A stretch of 64,000 bases of DNA, taken from assembly GCF_028307215.1 (NCBI RefSeq), contig NZ_JAQMHV010000007.1, positions 1 to 64,000 on the forward strand, written 5' to 3'. Positions 24,441 through 32,994 of the stretch are shown here, one piece after another. The stretch is from Falsirhodobacter sp. 20TX0035 (GTDB lineage Bacteria > Pseudomonadota > Alphaproteobacteria > Rhodobacterales > Rhodobacteraceae). The translations under genes were made by a program, and so were the position numbers. Each line of letters starts with the position of its first letter. Within the stretch, counting starts at the first letter, position 1. The notes under the pieces were generated by a model. It worked only from the letters and a program-made list of their open reading frames with translations, ran no database searches and was not told the origin of the DNA.

Positions 24441-26194
24441 CCACTTGGAAGGCCAGGTTCGGGAACCTGACGGGAACGTTGGGTTTCAGGCTGGCCTTTC
24501 TTCTGGCCATCGCCCTGCTGCCCCTTGGCGTCGTGTCGGCGTTGCAATCGGCCGAGATGCTGAAGGAAAGCCGCGCCCGCTCCGAAGCCGCGCTTCTGGG
24601 CGAGACGATGCGCGCCGCCCAATCGGATCTTCTGGTGGTCCAGCAGGCGCGGGGGGCGGTGTCCGCCTTGGCCGACGTGATCCGCCCGCTGCTTCAGGAT
24701 CCCGCCGCCTGTTCCGTCGCCCTTGAAGCGCTGGTGGAGGAGTCGGACTTCTACACGCTGGCGGGCTTCACCGACACGCAGGGCCGGATGATCTGCGCCT
24801 CTTCCTCCACCGGCGCCGATGTCAGCAAGAGCTTGTCCTTCCGCCGCGCCATCGCCAATGTCCGGCCCTGGATCCTTCTGGTGCCCCGGGGAATGCTGTC
24901 GGGGCAGCCCGTCATCATCGTGGGCCAGCCGGTGCTGGAGGACGACGGGTCGCTGCGCGGCTTCATCTCCCTGTCCCTGGCGCATGACGCGCTGGCCGAC
25001 CGGTCGGTCACGGGTGGCGGCAGCGGACCTCGGCCGGAACTGCTGACCTTCAACAATGAGGGGAGCGTCCTGACCTCCACCGTGCCGCCCGAACAGCGTG
25101 ACACGGTTCTGCCCAAATCCTATCCGCTGAAGGATCTGGCCACGGAGGAACGGGACCTGTCCTTCACGGCGCGGACGATGGACGGGGCGCAGCGCGCCTA
25201 TGCGGTGATCCCGATCGTGCCGGGCATGCTGTATGCCTTGGGCAGCTGGCCGTCCGAAGGGCAGGCGGTGTGGTATCTGCGGGCGCTGCCGTCGATCACG
25301 CTGCCGCTGGTGATGTGGATCTGCTGCCTTCTGGTGGCCTTCCTGTCGGTGGAACGGCTGGTCACGCGGCATGTGCGGGTGCTGCGGTCGGCCATGCTGG
25401 GCTTTGGCGACGGCAAGCGCATCATCGGCAAGATGGACATGACCACCGCCCCGACCGAGATCCGCGATCTGGCCGAGACGTTCGAGCACATGACCGATAC
25501 CATCCTGCACGACGAGGCGGAGATGGAGGACATGATCCACCAGAAGGAGGTTCTTCTGCGCGAGGTGCATCACCGCGTGAAGAACAACCTTCAGCTGATC
25601 GCGTCCATCATGAACATGCAGATGCGGCAGGCCCGTTCGGCCGAGGCGAAGACCCTGATGAAGGGCCTTCAAGAACGGGTCATGAGCCTGGCGACCATCC
25701 ATCGCGGCCTGTACCAGACCAGCGGCCTGACCGACATCCGCGCGGACGAACTGCTGGTGGAGATCACGCGCCAGGTGGTCCAGATCGCCACGGGGCCGGG
25801 GCGGCAGATCGGGCTGGAGCACAGCTTCGCCGATGTCCGTCTGACCCCGGACCAGGCTGTGCCCCTGTCCCTGCTGCTGACCGAGGCGCTGGCGAATGCG
25901 CTGAAATACGCAGGCTCCCACGATGGCAACCCGCGGCTTTGGGTGTCGATGTGGCGCGAAGGCGGCACACAGGCGGTGCTGGAGGTGAAGAATACCATGG
26001 GTCCGCGCCCCGTTTCGGCCCATCCGGTCGAAGGCACCGGCCTTGGCGCCCAATTGCTGAGCGCGTTTTCACAACAGGTCGGCGGACGAGTCGACATTTC
26101 CCAGAACGACGATAATTATACCCTGCGCGTGACCTTCGATGTGCGCCCCCTGAACGAGGGGGAGGCCCGCATCTCCGGAGGGGCCGTACGATAG
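24437..26194 (+). CDS. Membrane sensor histidine kinase, HisKA_2 type
   Basis: A 585-residue kinase, probably the input or one input to PhyR. Two transmembrane helices (~17-36 and ~283-305) flank a periplasmic sensor of ~245 residues, resembling a double Cache/PAS fold, that contains only a few cysteines. A HAMP-like segment precedes the phosphotransfer helix EVHHRVKNNLQLIASIMNMQ, with the His pair at 378-379. The ATPase has N-box ALANALKYA and a GTGLGAQLL G-box. This HRxKNN family characteristically pairs with PhyR-type receivers. Coupled to ecfG by ATGA. The signal is unknown. Confidence 0.9.
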   Translation: MTTWKARFGNLTGTLGFRLAFLLAIALLPLGVVSALQSAEMLKESRARSEAALLGETMRAAQSDLLVVQQARGAVSALADVIRPLLQDPAACSVALEALVEESDFYTLAGFTDTQGRMICASSSTGADVSKSLSFRRAIANVRPWILLVPRGMLSGQPVIIVGQPVLEDDGSLRGFISLSLAHDALADRSVTGGGSGPRPELLTFNNEGSVLTSTVPPEQRDTVLPKSYPLKDLATEERDLSFTARTMDGAQRAYAVIPIVPGMLYALGSWPSEGQAVWYLRALPSITLPLVMWICCLLVAFLSVERLVTRHVRVLRSAMLGFGDGKRIIGKMDMTTAPTEIRDLAETFEHMTDTILHDEAEMEDMIHQKEVLLREVHHRVKNNLQLIASIMNMQMRQARSAEAKTLMKGLQERVMSLATIHRGLYQTSGLTDIRADELLVEITRQVVQIATGPGRQIGLEHSFADVRLTPDQAVPLSLLLTEALANALKYAGSHDGNPRLWVSMWREGGTQAVLEVKNTMGPRPVSAHPVEGTGLGAQLLSAFSQQVGGRVDISQNDDNYTLRVTFDVRPLNEGEARISGGAVR

Positions 26195-26221
26195 AAGTCG
26201 GGCCGCCGGACACAAGGCGCG

Positions 26222-27802
26222 GTGTTCGGAAAGGCAAGGCGGGCAGGGACCGTGAGGGACATCAGGCGAACCTCGACGCAGGTTTTCATCACCGGGTCGG
26301 AAGCGTTCCCGGCGCTGGAACGCGCGTTCCTGGACGCGCGGGTGGAAATCCGGGCCAGCTTCCGCATCTTCGACCTGCGCACCCGCCTGCGATCCCCCGA
26401 GGGGCTGGCCGTGGGTCAGACCTGGTTCGACCTGATCGTCCATATTTTGCGCAAGGGCATCGCCCTGCACATCTGCATCACGGATTTCGACCCGATCGCC
26501 CGGTCGGCCCTGCACCGCGGCACGTGGCGTAGCGTCCGCATGCTGCACGCCGCCGCCGAACTGGCCGGTCCCGGTGCACGGCTCGAGGCGATCGCCGCCA
26601 TGCATCCGGCGCGGACGGGGCTTTTGGTCCGGCTGGCCTTCTGGCCTGTGGTTCAACGCCGGATGGACCGCATCTGCCGCTGGCTGAACCGTTTGGATCC
26701 GGCCACCCGCGCCGCCGCCATGCGGGACATGCCCGGTCTGGGGCGCCGGCTGTGGCAGAAGGCCGACGGCACGTTCCACACCCGCCGCTTCCGCGTGCCG
26801 CGCCTGTATCCCGCGACGCATCACCAGAAGCTGGCCGTGTTCGACCGCAAGACGCTGTATATCGGCGGGCTGGATCTGGACGAACGGCGCTACGACACCC
26901 CCCAGCACGACCGCCCCGCGAACGAGACGTGGCACGACGTGCAGGTGATGATGGAAGGCCCCGTCGTGGCCGAGGCGCAGAATCATCTGGAAACCTTCCG
27001 CGCGGTGACGGAGGGGCGGATGACGCCGTCGCCCCAGCGCCGGCTGCTGCGCACCTTGTCGCGGCGCAAGCGGCTGAAGATCTGGAACTATGGGCCCGAA
27101 ACGGTGGCCCATGAACTTCAGCAGGGGCATGAGGCGCTGGCTGACCGGGCGCAGCGGCTGATCTATCTGGAAACGCAGTTCTTCCGCAGCCTGTCCCTGG
27201 CCCGCCGGCTGGCACGCGCGGCGCAGGCCAATCCGAAGCTGACGCTGATCCTGATCCTGCCCGCCGCCCCCGAGGATGTAGCCTTCGAGAATCATTCGGG
27301 GCTGGACGCGCGATACGGCGAATATCTTCAGGCCCGCGCGCTGCGGATCCTGCGCAAGGGGTTCGGGTCACGCATGTTCGTCGGCGGGGCCGCCCAGCCC
27401 TGCCGGGCCAAACGGCGCACGAAGCTGGACCGGGACCGCTTGAAGGACGCGCCCATCATCTACATCCACGCCAAGGTGTCGGTTTTCGACGACACGGCGG
27501 CCATCGTGTCCTCGGCCAACCTGAACGGCCGCAGCCTGCGCTGGGACACCGAGGCGGGTGTCTACCTGAACGTTCCGCGGGACGTGGAGGAGTTGCGCCG
27601 CCGCGCCATGGCCCACTGGCTGCCGCTGAACGCCGGGGCCCGCTTCTTCCACCCCGACACGGCGGCACAAGCCTGGGCACGCCTTGCGGTGCAGAACCTG
27701 AATCTCCCGCCTGAGGAACGGCAGGGCTTCATCCTGCCCTATGACCTGCGCATCCCCGAGGATTTCGGCCAGCAGGTGCCGCTGCCCGAAGAAATGGTCT
27801 GA
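26222..27802 (+). CDS. Phospholipase D-like protein, two HKD motifs
   Basis: A 526-residue member of the PLD superfamily. Both catalytic motifs are intact: HHQKLAVFDRKTLYIGG (~residues 200-216) and IHAKVSVFDDTAAIVSSANL (~415-434). This permits phospholipid hydrolysis or transfer, as in plant/vertebrate-type PLD and cardiolipin synthases. There is no signal peptide or clear membrane helix. The GTG at 26222 is used; a GTG at 26252 with AGGGA close by is an alternative. It begins 27 bases after the kinase stop and ends at a terminator, so it is probably part of the stress operon, which suggests membrane remodelling under stress. A link to the response is inference. Confidence 0.85.
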   Translation: MFGKARRAGTVRDIRRTSTQVFITGSEAFPALERAFLDARVEIRASFRIFDLRTRLRSPEGLAVGQTWFDLIVHILRKGIALHICITDFDPIARSALHRGTWRSVRMLHAAAELAGPGARLEAIAAMHPARTGLLVRLAFWPVVQRRMDRICRWLNRLDPATRAAAMRDMPGLGRRLWQKADGTFHTRRFRVPRLYPATHHQKLAVFDRKTLYIGGLDLDERRYDTPQHDRPANETWHDVQVMMEGPVVAEAQNHLETFRAVTEGRMTPSPQRRLLRTLSRRKRLKIWNYGPETVAHELQQGHEALADRAQRLIYLETQFFRSLSLARRLARAAQANPKLTLILILPAAPEDVAFENHSGLDARYGEYLQARALRILRKGFGSRMFVGGAAQPCRAKRRTKLDRDRLKDAPIIYIHAKVSVFDDTAAIVSSANLNGRSLRWDTEAGVYLNVPRDVEELRRRAMAHWLPLNAGARFFHPDTAAQAWARLAVQNLNLPPEERQGFILPYDLRIPEDFGQQVPLPEEMV

Positions 27803-27810
27803 CCGAAAGA

Positions 27811-27836
27811 AAAGGCCCGCGCGATGGCGGGCCTTT
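27811..27836. terminator. Bidirectional terminator
   Basis: AAAGGCCCGC, loop gcgatg, GCGGGCCTTT between two convergent genes; T tracts appear at the foot of the stem on both strands. Confidence 0.85.
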
Positions 27837-27842
27837 CGGGTG

Positions 27843-28703
27843 TCAGCCGCGACGGGCCTTGTGGCGGCGCCAGCGGGTGCGGGCCTCGTCCTCCACGGCG
27901 TCCGCCGCATCCTCCAGATCGTCGGCCACACGGTCCGCCGTGCTGCGGCGCCCGCGATAGACGGCCGTTCCGATGGCGGTGCCCAGTGCCAGCACCACGG
28001 CGGCGGAGACCATCGGGTGATCCTCCACCACGCGCTTGGCTTCACGGCCGCTTTTGCCAAGGGCTTCCTGCGCCTTCAGGCGGGCGGCATAGGCCTCTTC
28101 CCGTGCCCTGATGATGCGTTCCCGCGCCGTGGCCGAGAATTCGTCCAGACCGTCAGCGAAACGCTCGCGCAGATCTTCGGCCAGATCGGACAGAATGGCC
28201 GCGCGTTCGGCCACGAAATCGCGCATCTCGTCGGCCTTCCCGCTCAGTCCGGCGGCCAGATCGTCCTTGTAGGCGGCGGCGTCTTCTTCCAGTTCCCGCA
28301 GGTGGATGGAGGCGCGGGCGCGCAGACGGTCCATGGCGTCGGCCCAGGCGCTGTCCTCCACGGCCTCGACCTCTTCCTCGGCAAAGCGGCGGGCGCGGCG
28401 GCCGGTGCGGCGCAGGTCGTCCTTCACCTCCTCGACGTCATCCTCCACCTTGGTCTTGCGGGTGCTGCCGAACAGCATCCAGGCCAGACCCAGACCGACC
28501 ACGCCCACGGCCATCGGGTTGCGACGGATCACGGCCTCGGCCGTCTCACGCGCGCCGCCGTTGGCGCGCATGGTGTGCATCGCCTCGCGCATCAGCAGGT
28601 CCATGGTGGAACGGTTGAAGAGGTTGTCGAAGATCGATCCCAACTGGGCGCGGTCCTGGTCCAGATCGTCCTCGATGTCGCGGAAGTTACGTTTGCGGGT
28701 CAT
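27843..28703 (-). CDS. DUF3618-like membrane protein
   Basis: A 286-residue protein starting RNFRDIEDDLDQDRAQL, the DUF3618 family N-terminus. Two short hydrophobic segments (~62-79 and ~231-252) flank a long, highly charged helical region (~85-225) rich in Glu, Arg and Ala, probably a coiled coil. The C-terminal HP-x-hydrophobic segment ending in YRGRR resembles the anchor of YqjD/ElaB proteins. It is the last gene of a three-gene operon and overlaps its upstream neighbour by 17 bases. The function is unknown; in E. coli related neighbours bind ribosomes to the membrane in stationary phase. Confidence 0.75.
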   Translation of the reverse strand: MTRKRNFRDIEDDLDQDRAQLGSIFDNLFNRSTMDLLMREAMHTMRANGGARETAEAVIRRNPMAVGVVGLGLAWMLFGSTRKTKVEDDVEEVKDDLRRTGRRARRFAEEEVEAVEDSAWADAMDRLRARASIHLRELEEDAAAYKDDLAAGLSGKADEMRDFVAERAAILSDLAEDLRERFADGLDEFSATARERIIRAREEAYAARLKAQEALGKSGREAKRVVEDHPMVSAAVVLALGTAIGTAVYRGRRSTADRVADDLEDAADAVEDEARTRWRRHKARRG

Positions 28704-29094
28704 GGGTCATCATCTCCTTGATCATGTGAAGGTCGCGGCGCAGGCGCGCGGCGGTTCGGATGGGCATCAGATGCGCGGTGCGCAGGGACAGCACGGCCCA
28801 GAGGATCAGCCCCGCCGCCAGAAGCAGAAGAACGCCCCCCACCAGCGCGGGCGCCAGAACCGGGTGCACCCCGGCCAAGGCCAGCGCCGCCGCGGCCGAT
28901 CCGGCCAGCATGTGCAGCGCCACAAGCAGCAGCACCGCCGCCGCCATCAGGAACACGACGCCCCCCACCAGCCTGCGGAAGCCCTGCGCCATCTCGGCCC
29001 GGGCCAAGGCCACCTCGTCCCCGACCATGCGGCCCAGAACGGTGGCCAGATCGGCAAGGGAGGCGGCGGTCTGCGGGGGGCGTCCGGGTGTCAT
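28687..29094 (-). CDS. YqjE-like / phage holin-fold membrane protein
   Basis: A 135-residue protein with an N-terminal amphipathic helix (SLADLATVLGRMVGDEVALA), two transmembrane helices (~42-62 and ~82-103) and a short basic tail. This is the Phage_holin_3_6 architecture that includes E. coli YqjE. No lysin or phage gene is nearby, so the family name does not imply a phage origin. It overlaps the YqjD-like gene upstream by 4 bases, like the E. coli yqjD-yqjE pair. Confidence 0.75.
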   Translation of the reverse strand: MTPGRPPQTAASLADLATVLGRMVGDEVALARAEMAQGFRRLVGGVVFLMAAAVLLLVALHMLAGSAAAALALAGVHPVLAPALVGGVLLLLAAGLILWAVLSLRTAHLMPIRTAARLRRDLHMIKEMMTHDPQT

Positions 29095-29366
29095 TTTCCG
29101 CGCCGCAGGGCGGTGGCCAGCACGGCCCCGGTCACCAGCGCCCCCGCGACCACCGACAGCGGATGGCGGCGGGTGAAGTCACGGGCCTCGTCCAGATAGG
29201 TTTCGGCCTTTTTCGGCGGAAGGTCGTCCTTCACGCGCGCGGCGCTGCGGCGCGCGCGCTGGCGCAGCCGGTCGGCCGCGTCCGAGGCGTGACGGCGGGC
29301 GTCCCGGCCGGCCCGGGCGATCGCCTCGTCCATCTCGCAGACATGCTTTTTGCGGGTGAAGGGCAT
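29091..29366 (-). CDS. YqjD/ElaB-like (DUF883) membrane-anchored protein
   Basis: A 91-residue protein: a charged helix (EMDEAIARAGRDARRHASDA and on) followed by a C-terminal membrane anchor with the family's HP start (RHPLSVVAGALVTGAVLATA) and basic end. E. coli YqjD and ElaB of this type bind ribosomes and are made in stationary phase. GGAG lies 7 bases before the ATG at 29366; an ATG at 29384 is less well placed. It is first in the operon and has an EcfG-type promoter upstream. Confidence 0.78.
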   Translation of the reverse strand: MPFTRKKHVCEMDEAIARAGRDARRHASDAADRLRQRARRSAARVKDDLPPKKAETYLDEARDFTRRHPLSVVAGALVTGAVLATALRRGK

Positions 29367-29400
29367 CGTGATCTCCGTCGTCATCCTGTTGTGCCGGGAA

Positions 29401-29426
29401 AACGAGGGAGCGGCGGGGCCGGTTCC
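29401..29426 (-). promoter_or_regulatory. EcfG-type promoter of the YqjD/E-like operon
   Basis: On the minus strand GGAAC (29426-29422), 17 bases, CGTT (29404-29401): exact consensus, ~35 bases before the first ATG. Confidence 0.72.
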
Positions 29427-29446
29427 GCCACGGTGCGACCTTGGCT

Positions 29447-29471
29447 GGAACAAACGCGTGAAACGGCGGTT
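29447..29471 (+). promoter_or_regulatory. EcfG-type promoter of the DUF1328 gene
   Basis: GGAAC (29447-29451), 16 bases, GGTT (29468-29471), one mismatch in the -10. It is back to back with the divergent site at 29401-29426 and ~50 bases before the ATG at 29521. Confidence 0.6.
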
Positions 29472-29520
29472 TTCAGGGATGGAGTCTGCGCTTTGCGCGG
29501 CACGGAAACGGGAGACGTTC

Positions 29521-29694
29521 ATGCTCGGTTGGCCCCTGACCTTTGTCATAAGCGCCATGCTGGCGGCCGCTTTCGGCTTCACCGGCATCGACGGCATGGC
29601 CGAAACCATAGGTCAGGTCCTGTTCGCCGTCTTCCTGACGCTGTTCCTGCTGGCGGTGTGCCTGCGGACCGCCAAGGGAAAACCGCCCGTTTGA
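29521..29694 (+). CDS. DUF1328 small membrane protein
   Basis: A 57-residue peptide with two transmembrane helices. MLGWPLTFVISAMLAAAFGF, then GIDGMAETIGQVLF, matches the YtjA/DUF1328 family of tiny stress-associated membrane proteins. GGGAG lies 6 bases before the ATG. Longer in-frame starts cross the promoter region and are rejected. Its stop codon sits inside the hairpin that terminates the convergent tonB operon. The function is unknown; a general stress role is inferred from its promoter. Confidence 0.85.
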   Translation: MLGWPLTFVISAMLAAAFGFTGIDGMAETIGQVLFAVFLTLFLLAVCLRTAKGKPPV

Positions 29695-29702
29695 ACGGGC
29701 GG
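29679..29702 (-). terminator. Terminator of exbB-exbD-tonB
   Basis: On the minus strand CCGCCCGT, loop tcaa, ACGGGCGG, then TTTT, starting 10 bases after the tonB stop. It overlaps the last codons of the DUF1328 gene. Confidence 0.75.
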
Positions 29703-29712
29703 CCCGGTTTAC

Positions 29713-30549
29713 CTAGTCCAGCTCCATCTCGATGTCGAAGGGATAGCTGCCTTCTGTCAAGCCGGCCGGCGCGGCCGGGAAGCCTGAAGCCGCCGAGCGT
29801 GTCGCCTGCAGGATGCGCTGATCTACGGCGGGATTACCGGACGAGCGCACCAGAGTCACGTTCGTCATCTGCCCTGACAGGGTGACGTTCAGTCTGATAA
29901 ACGCGACGCCTTTGCCCTTCGCGCCTTTTAAACGCCGCTCTATCCGCGATCTGATCTGCGCGCCCCACCGTTGCCGGAGGTTCTCAGCCGCACCGGCCGA
30001 GATCTGCCGCTGCGCCTGACCTTGCGTCCGGGACGGGGCGGGCGGAGCCGCGTTCTGCGGCGGCGGGGCCGCGCGTTCGCGCTTCGGCTCCTCGCGCACC
30101 ACACGTTCGGGACGCTCCGGGCGTTGCGCCGGGCGGACCTTCGGCGGCGGCGGGGGCGGAGGCGCATCCGGCAGGGCGATCTCGTCCGGCTCCGGGGGCG
30201 GCAGCTCCTCCAGCGGTTCCGGCTCCGGCAAAGGCGTGTCTGCGGCCAGCAACTCCGGCGGCGGAGCGGTTTCTTCGATCAGTTCCGGCGCCTCGGGGGC
30301 GTCGGTCTGCGGCACTTCGGGCGCGGGGGTGGACACGGCCTGCGCCGGGGGGGCAGGGGGCGGCGGTTCGAGGTTGACGAGGATCGCCTTGGCGTCCCGT
30401 TGGCCATCGCGGTCGGTGTGCATCGCGATGGCCGTCGTGGCCGCCACAGCCATGGCCACGGCCGCCGCGGCACCCACCCAGCCCAGACGTTCGCGTCGCT
30501 GTTCGGCGCGCGTCATCTGGGACAGCCAGTCGGCGCCGTTCGCGGTCAT
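29713..30549 (-). CDS. tonB: Energy transducer TonB
   Basis: Transmits proton-motive energy from ExbB-ExbD to outer-membrane receptors for iron complexes or vitamin B12. It has 278 residues. One membrane helix (~21-43) is followed by a long Pro/Glu-rich periplasmic spacer (~58-135), a basic Pro-Lys-Arg stretch (~137-165) and the C-terminal TonB domain (~190-278), with RLNVTLSGQMTNVTLVRSSG as the core. It overlaps exbD by 4 bases and is the last gene of the operon. No receptor gene is adjacent. Confidence 0.92.
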   Translation of the reverse strand: MTANGADWLSQMTRAEQRRERLGWVGAAAAVAMAVAATTAIAMHTDRDGQRDAKAILVNLEPPPPAPPAQAVSTPAPEVPQTDAPEAPELIEETAPPPELLAADTPLPEPEPLEELPPPEPDEIALPDAPPPPPPPKVRPAQRPERPERVVREEPKRERAAPPPQNAAPPAPSRTQGQAQRQISAGAAENLRQRWGAQIRSRIERRLKGAKGKGVAFIRLNVTLSGQMTNVTLVRSSGNPAVDQRILQATRSAASGFPAAPAGLTEGSYPFDIEMELD

Positions 30550-30965
30550 GGCGCGCCCCCTTCCAGCCCCACAAGGGCGACCTTCAGATAGCCTGCATCG
30601 CGCAGCTGGTTCATCACGCCCATCAGCTGGCCGTAGGGCACCGCCTCGTCCGCGCGCAGGAAGATGCGCTGTTCCTTGTCGCCCCCTGTCCGACCGTCCA
30701 GCGTGGCGGCCAGCGCCCCCGCCGGCACCGGCGCATTGCCGAGATTCAATGTCAGGTCCTGCTGCACGGTCAGATAGACCGGTTCCTGCGGGCGCTGCTG
30801 CGGAGCGGCGTTGGAACTGGGAAGGTCCACCGCCACATCCACGGTGGAGATTGGGGCCGCCACCATGAAGATGATCAGCAGCACCAGCATCACGTCGATG
30901 AAGGGCGTGACGTTGATCTCGTGCGATTCTTCCAGGTCGTCGTCGTCGCGGATGCCGCCGGCCAT
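30546..30965 (-). CDS. exbD: Biopolymer transport protein ExbD
   Basis: A 139-residue proton-channel subunit. One transmembrane helix near the N-terminus, preceded by EINVTPFIDVMLVLLIIFMV, carries the essential Asp of this family. The periplasmic C-terminal domain (~50-135) includes IFLRADEAVPYGQLMGVM, the conserved TolR/ExbD fold. It forms the ExbB5-ExbD2 motor that drives TonB. It lies 4 bases after the exbB stop and overlaps tonB. Confidence 0.95.
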   Translation of the reverse strand: MAGGIRDDDDLEESHEINVTPFIDVMLVLLIIFMVAAPISTVDVAVDLPSSNAAPQQRPQEPVYLTVQQDLTLNLGNAPVPAGALAATLDGRTGGDKEQRIFLRADEAVPYGQLMGVMNQLRDAGYLKVALVGLEGGAP

Positions 30966-30969
30966 GAGG

Positions 30970-31968
<999 letters not shown>

Positions 31969-31989
31969 GACCCTCCCAGCGGCCTTAGG

Positions 31990-32017
31990 ATTATTGACTG
32001 AAACAGTCAAGTTTCAA
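31990..32017 (-). promoter_or_regulatory. exbB promoter with palindromic operator
   Basis: On the minus strand TTGAAA (32017-32012), 16 bases, AATAAT (31995-31990) is a strong housekeeping promoter. The perfect palindrome TTGACTG-AAA-CAGTCAA (31994-32010) fills the spacer. It fits TGA-N9-TCA, the form of RirA-type iron boxes. An iron-responsive repressor of the RirA/IscR group is the best guess. Confidence 0.65.
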
Positions 32018-32109
32018 TCCCTCGTAGAATGGTCAACAAATAGGGCGTGCGGTCATTAAACCCCCCTTCAGGATTGTCCTTTACCCGTGATGAACAAAGG
32101 AGCCGCGCC

Positions 32110-32934
32110 ATGACCGACCGAAACCGCCCCATCATCATCAAACGCAAGAAGGTGGTCGCGGGCGGGGGCCATCATGGCGGCGCGTGGAAGGTCGCCTATG
32201 CCGACTTCGTCACGGCGATGATGGCGTTCTTCCTGCTGATGTGGCTGCTGAACGCCACCACGGAAAAGCAGCGCAAGGGCCTGGCCGACTTCTTCAACCC
32301 CACGATCCCGATCAACCGCATTTCAGGCGGCGGGGCGGGGATGTTCGGCGGCGACAGCGTCTATTCCGAGGAGGAGATGGCCCAGAACGGGGCCGGCGCC
32401 TCGCAGGTCCTGCCGACGGAGGTGAACCGCGCGCGGGGCGACGCGGGCCGCGGCGACAAGGGGATGGAAGAGCAGCAGAACGACATCGAAAGCCTTCTGC
32501 GCGCCCGGGGCGGCGAAAGCATGACGATGCAGAACGCGCTGCGCCATGTGGTCACCCGTGTCACCGACGAAGGCCTGGTGATCGAGGTGTTCGACCTGCC
32601 GGAGGTGCCGCTGTTCGACGGCGACACGGCCCTGCCGCGCCCGGTGATGCGCGACATCGCCTGGGTGCTGGCCGACGTGCTGGCGCTGACCAAAAATGGC
32701 CTGTCGGTGTCGGGGCATGTGCGAACCTATCCCGTGACGCTGAAGAACAACCCGGTCTGGGATCTTTCGGCCGACCGGGCGCAGGTGCTGCGCGGGCTTC
32801 TGGCCGATCTGGGCCTGCCGCAAGCGCGGATCGACCGGGTCGAAGGGCATGCCGACCGCGACCCCGTCACCGCCAATCCCATGGCCGTGCGCAACAACCG
32901 CATCGAAGTGACCCTGCTGCGGGACAACCGTTAG
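32110..32934 (+). CDS. motB: Flagellar motor stator protein MotB
   Basis: A 274-residue stator subunit. A single transmembrane helix (~27-47, YADFVTAMMAFFLLMWLL) carries the proton-binding Asp32. A linker/plug region follows, then a C-terminal OmpA-like peptidoglycan-binding domain (~160-270), with LSADRAQVLRGLLADLG and IDRVEGHADRDP. The ATG at 32110 gives the usual short basic cytoplasmic start. motA is not adjacent. It begins a run of flagellar genes and is divergent from exbB. Confidence 0.92.
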   Translation: MTDRNRPIIIKRKKVVAGGGHHGGAWKVAYADFVTAMMAFFLLMWLLNATTEKQRKGLADFFNPTIPINRISGGGAGMFGGDSVYSEEEMAQNGAGASQVLPTEVNRARGDAGRGDKGMEEQQNDIESLLRARGGESMTMQNALRHVVTRVTDEGLVIEVFDLPEVPLFDGDTALPRPVMRDIAWVLADVLALTKNGLSVSGHVRTYPVTLKNNPVWDLSADRAQVLRGLLADLGLPQARIDRVEGHADRDPVTANPMAVRNNRIEVTLLRDNR

Positions 32935-32994
32935 GGCGATGTTAAGCCGACTCGGCGACTCTGCTGGGGTTGCATCAGAAAGGCGCGATTTTCC

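Noticed and set aside
28687-29094. Holin-family gene as evidence of a prophage
   Set aside because: No other phage gene or attachment site is nearby; the order fits the yqjD-yqjE pair.
32960-32976. Sigma-54 promoter before flgE (TGGGGTTGCA)
   Set aside because: The GG and GC elements are too close for the -24/-12 spacing.
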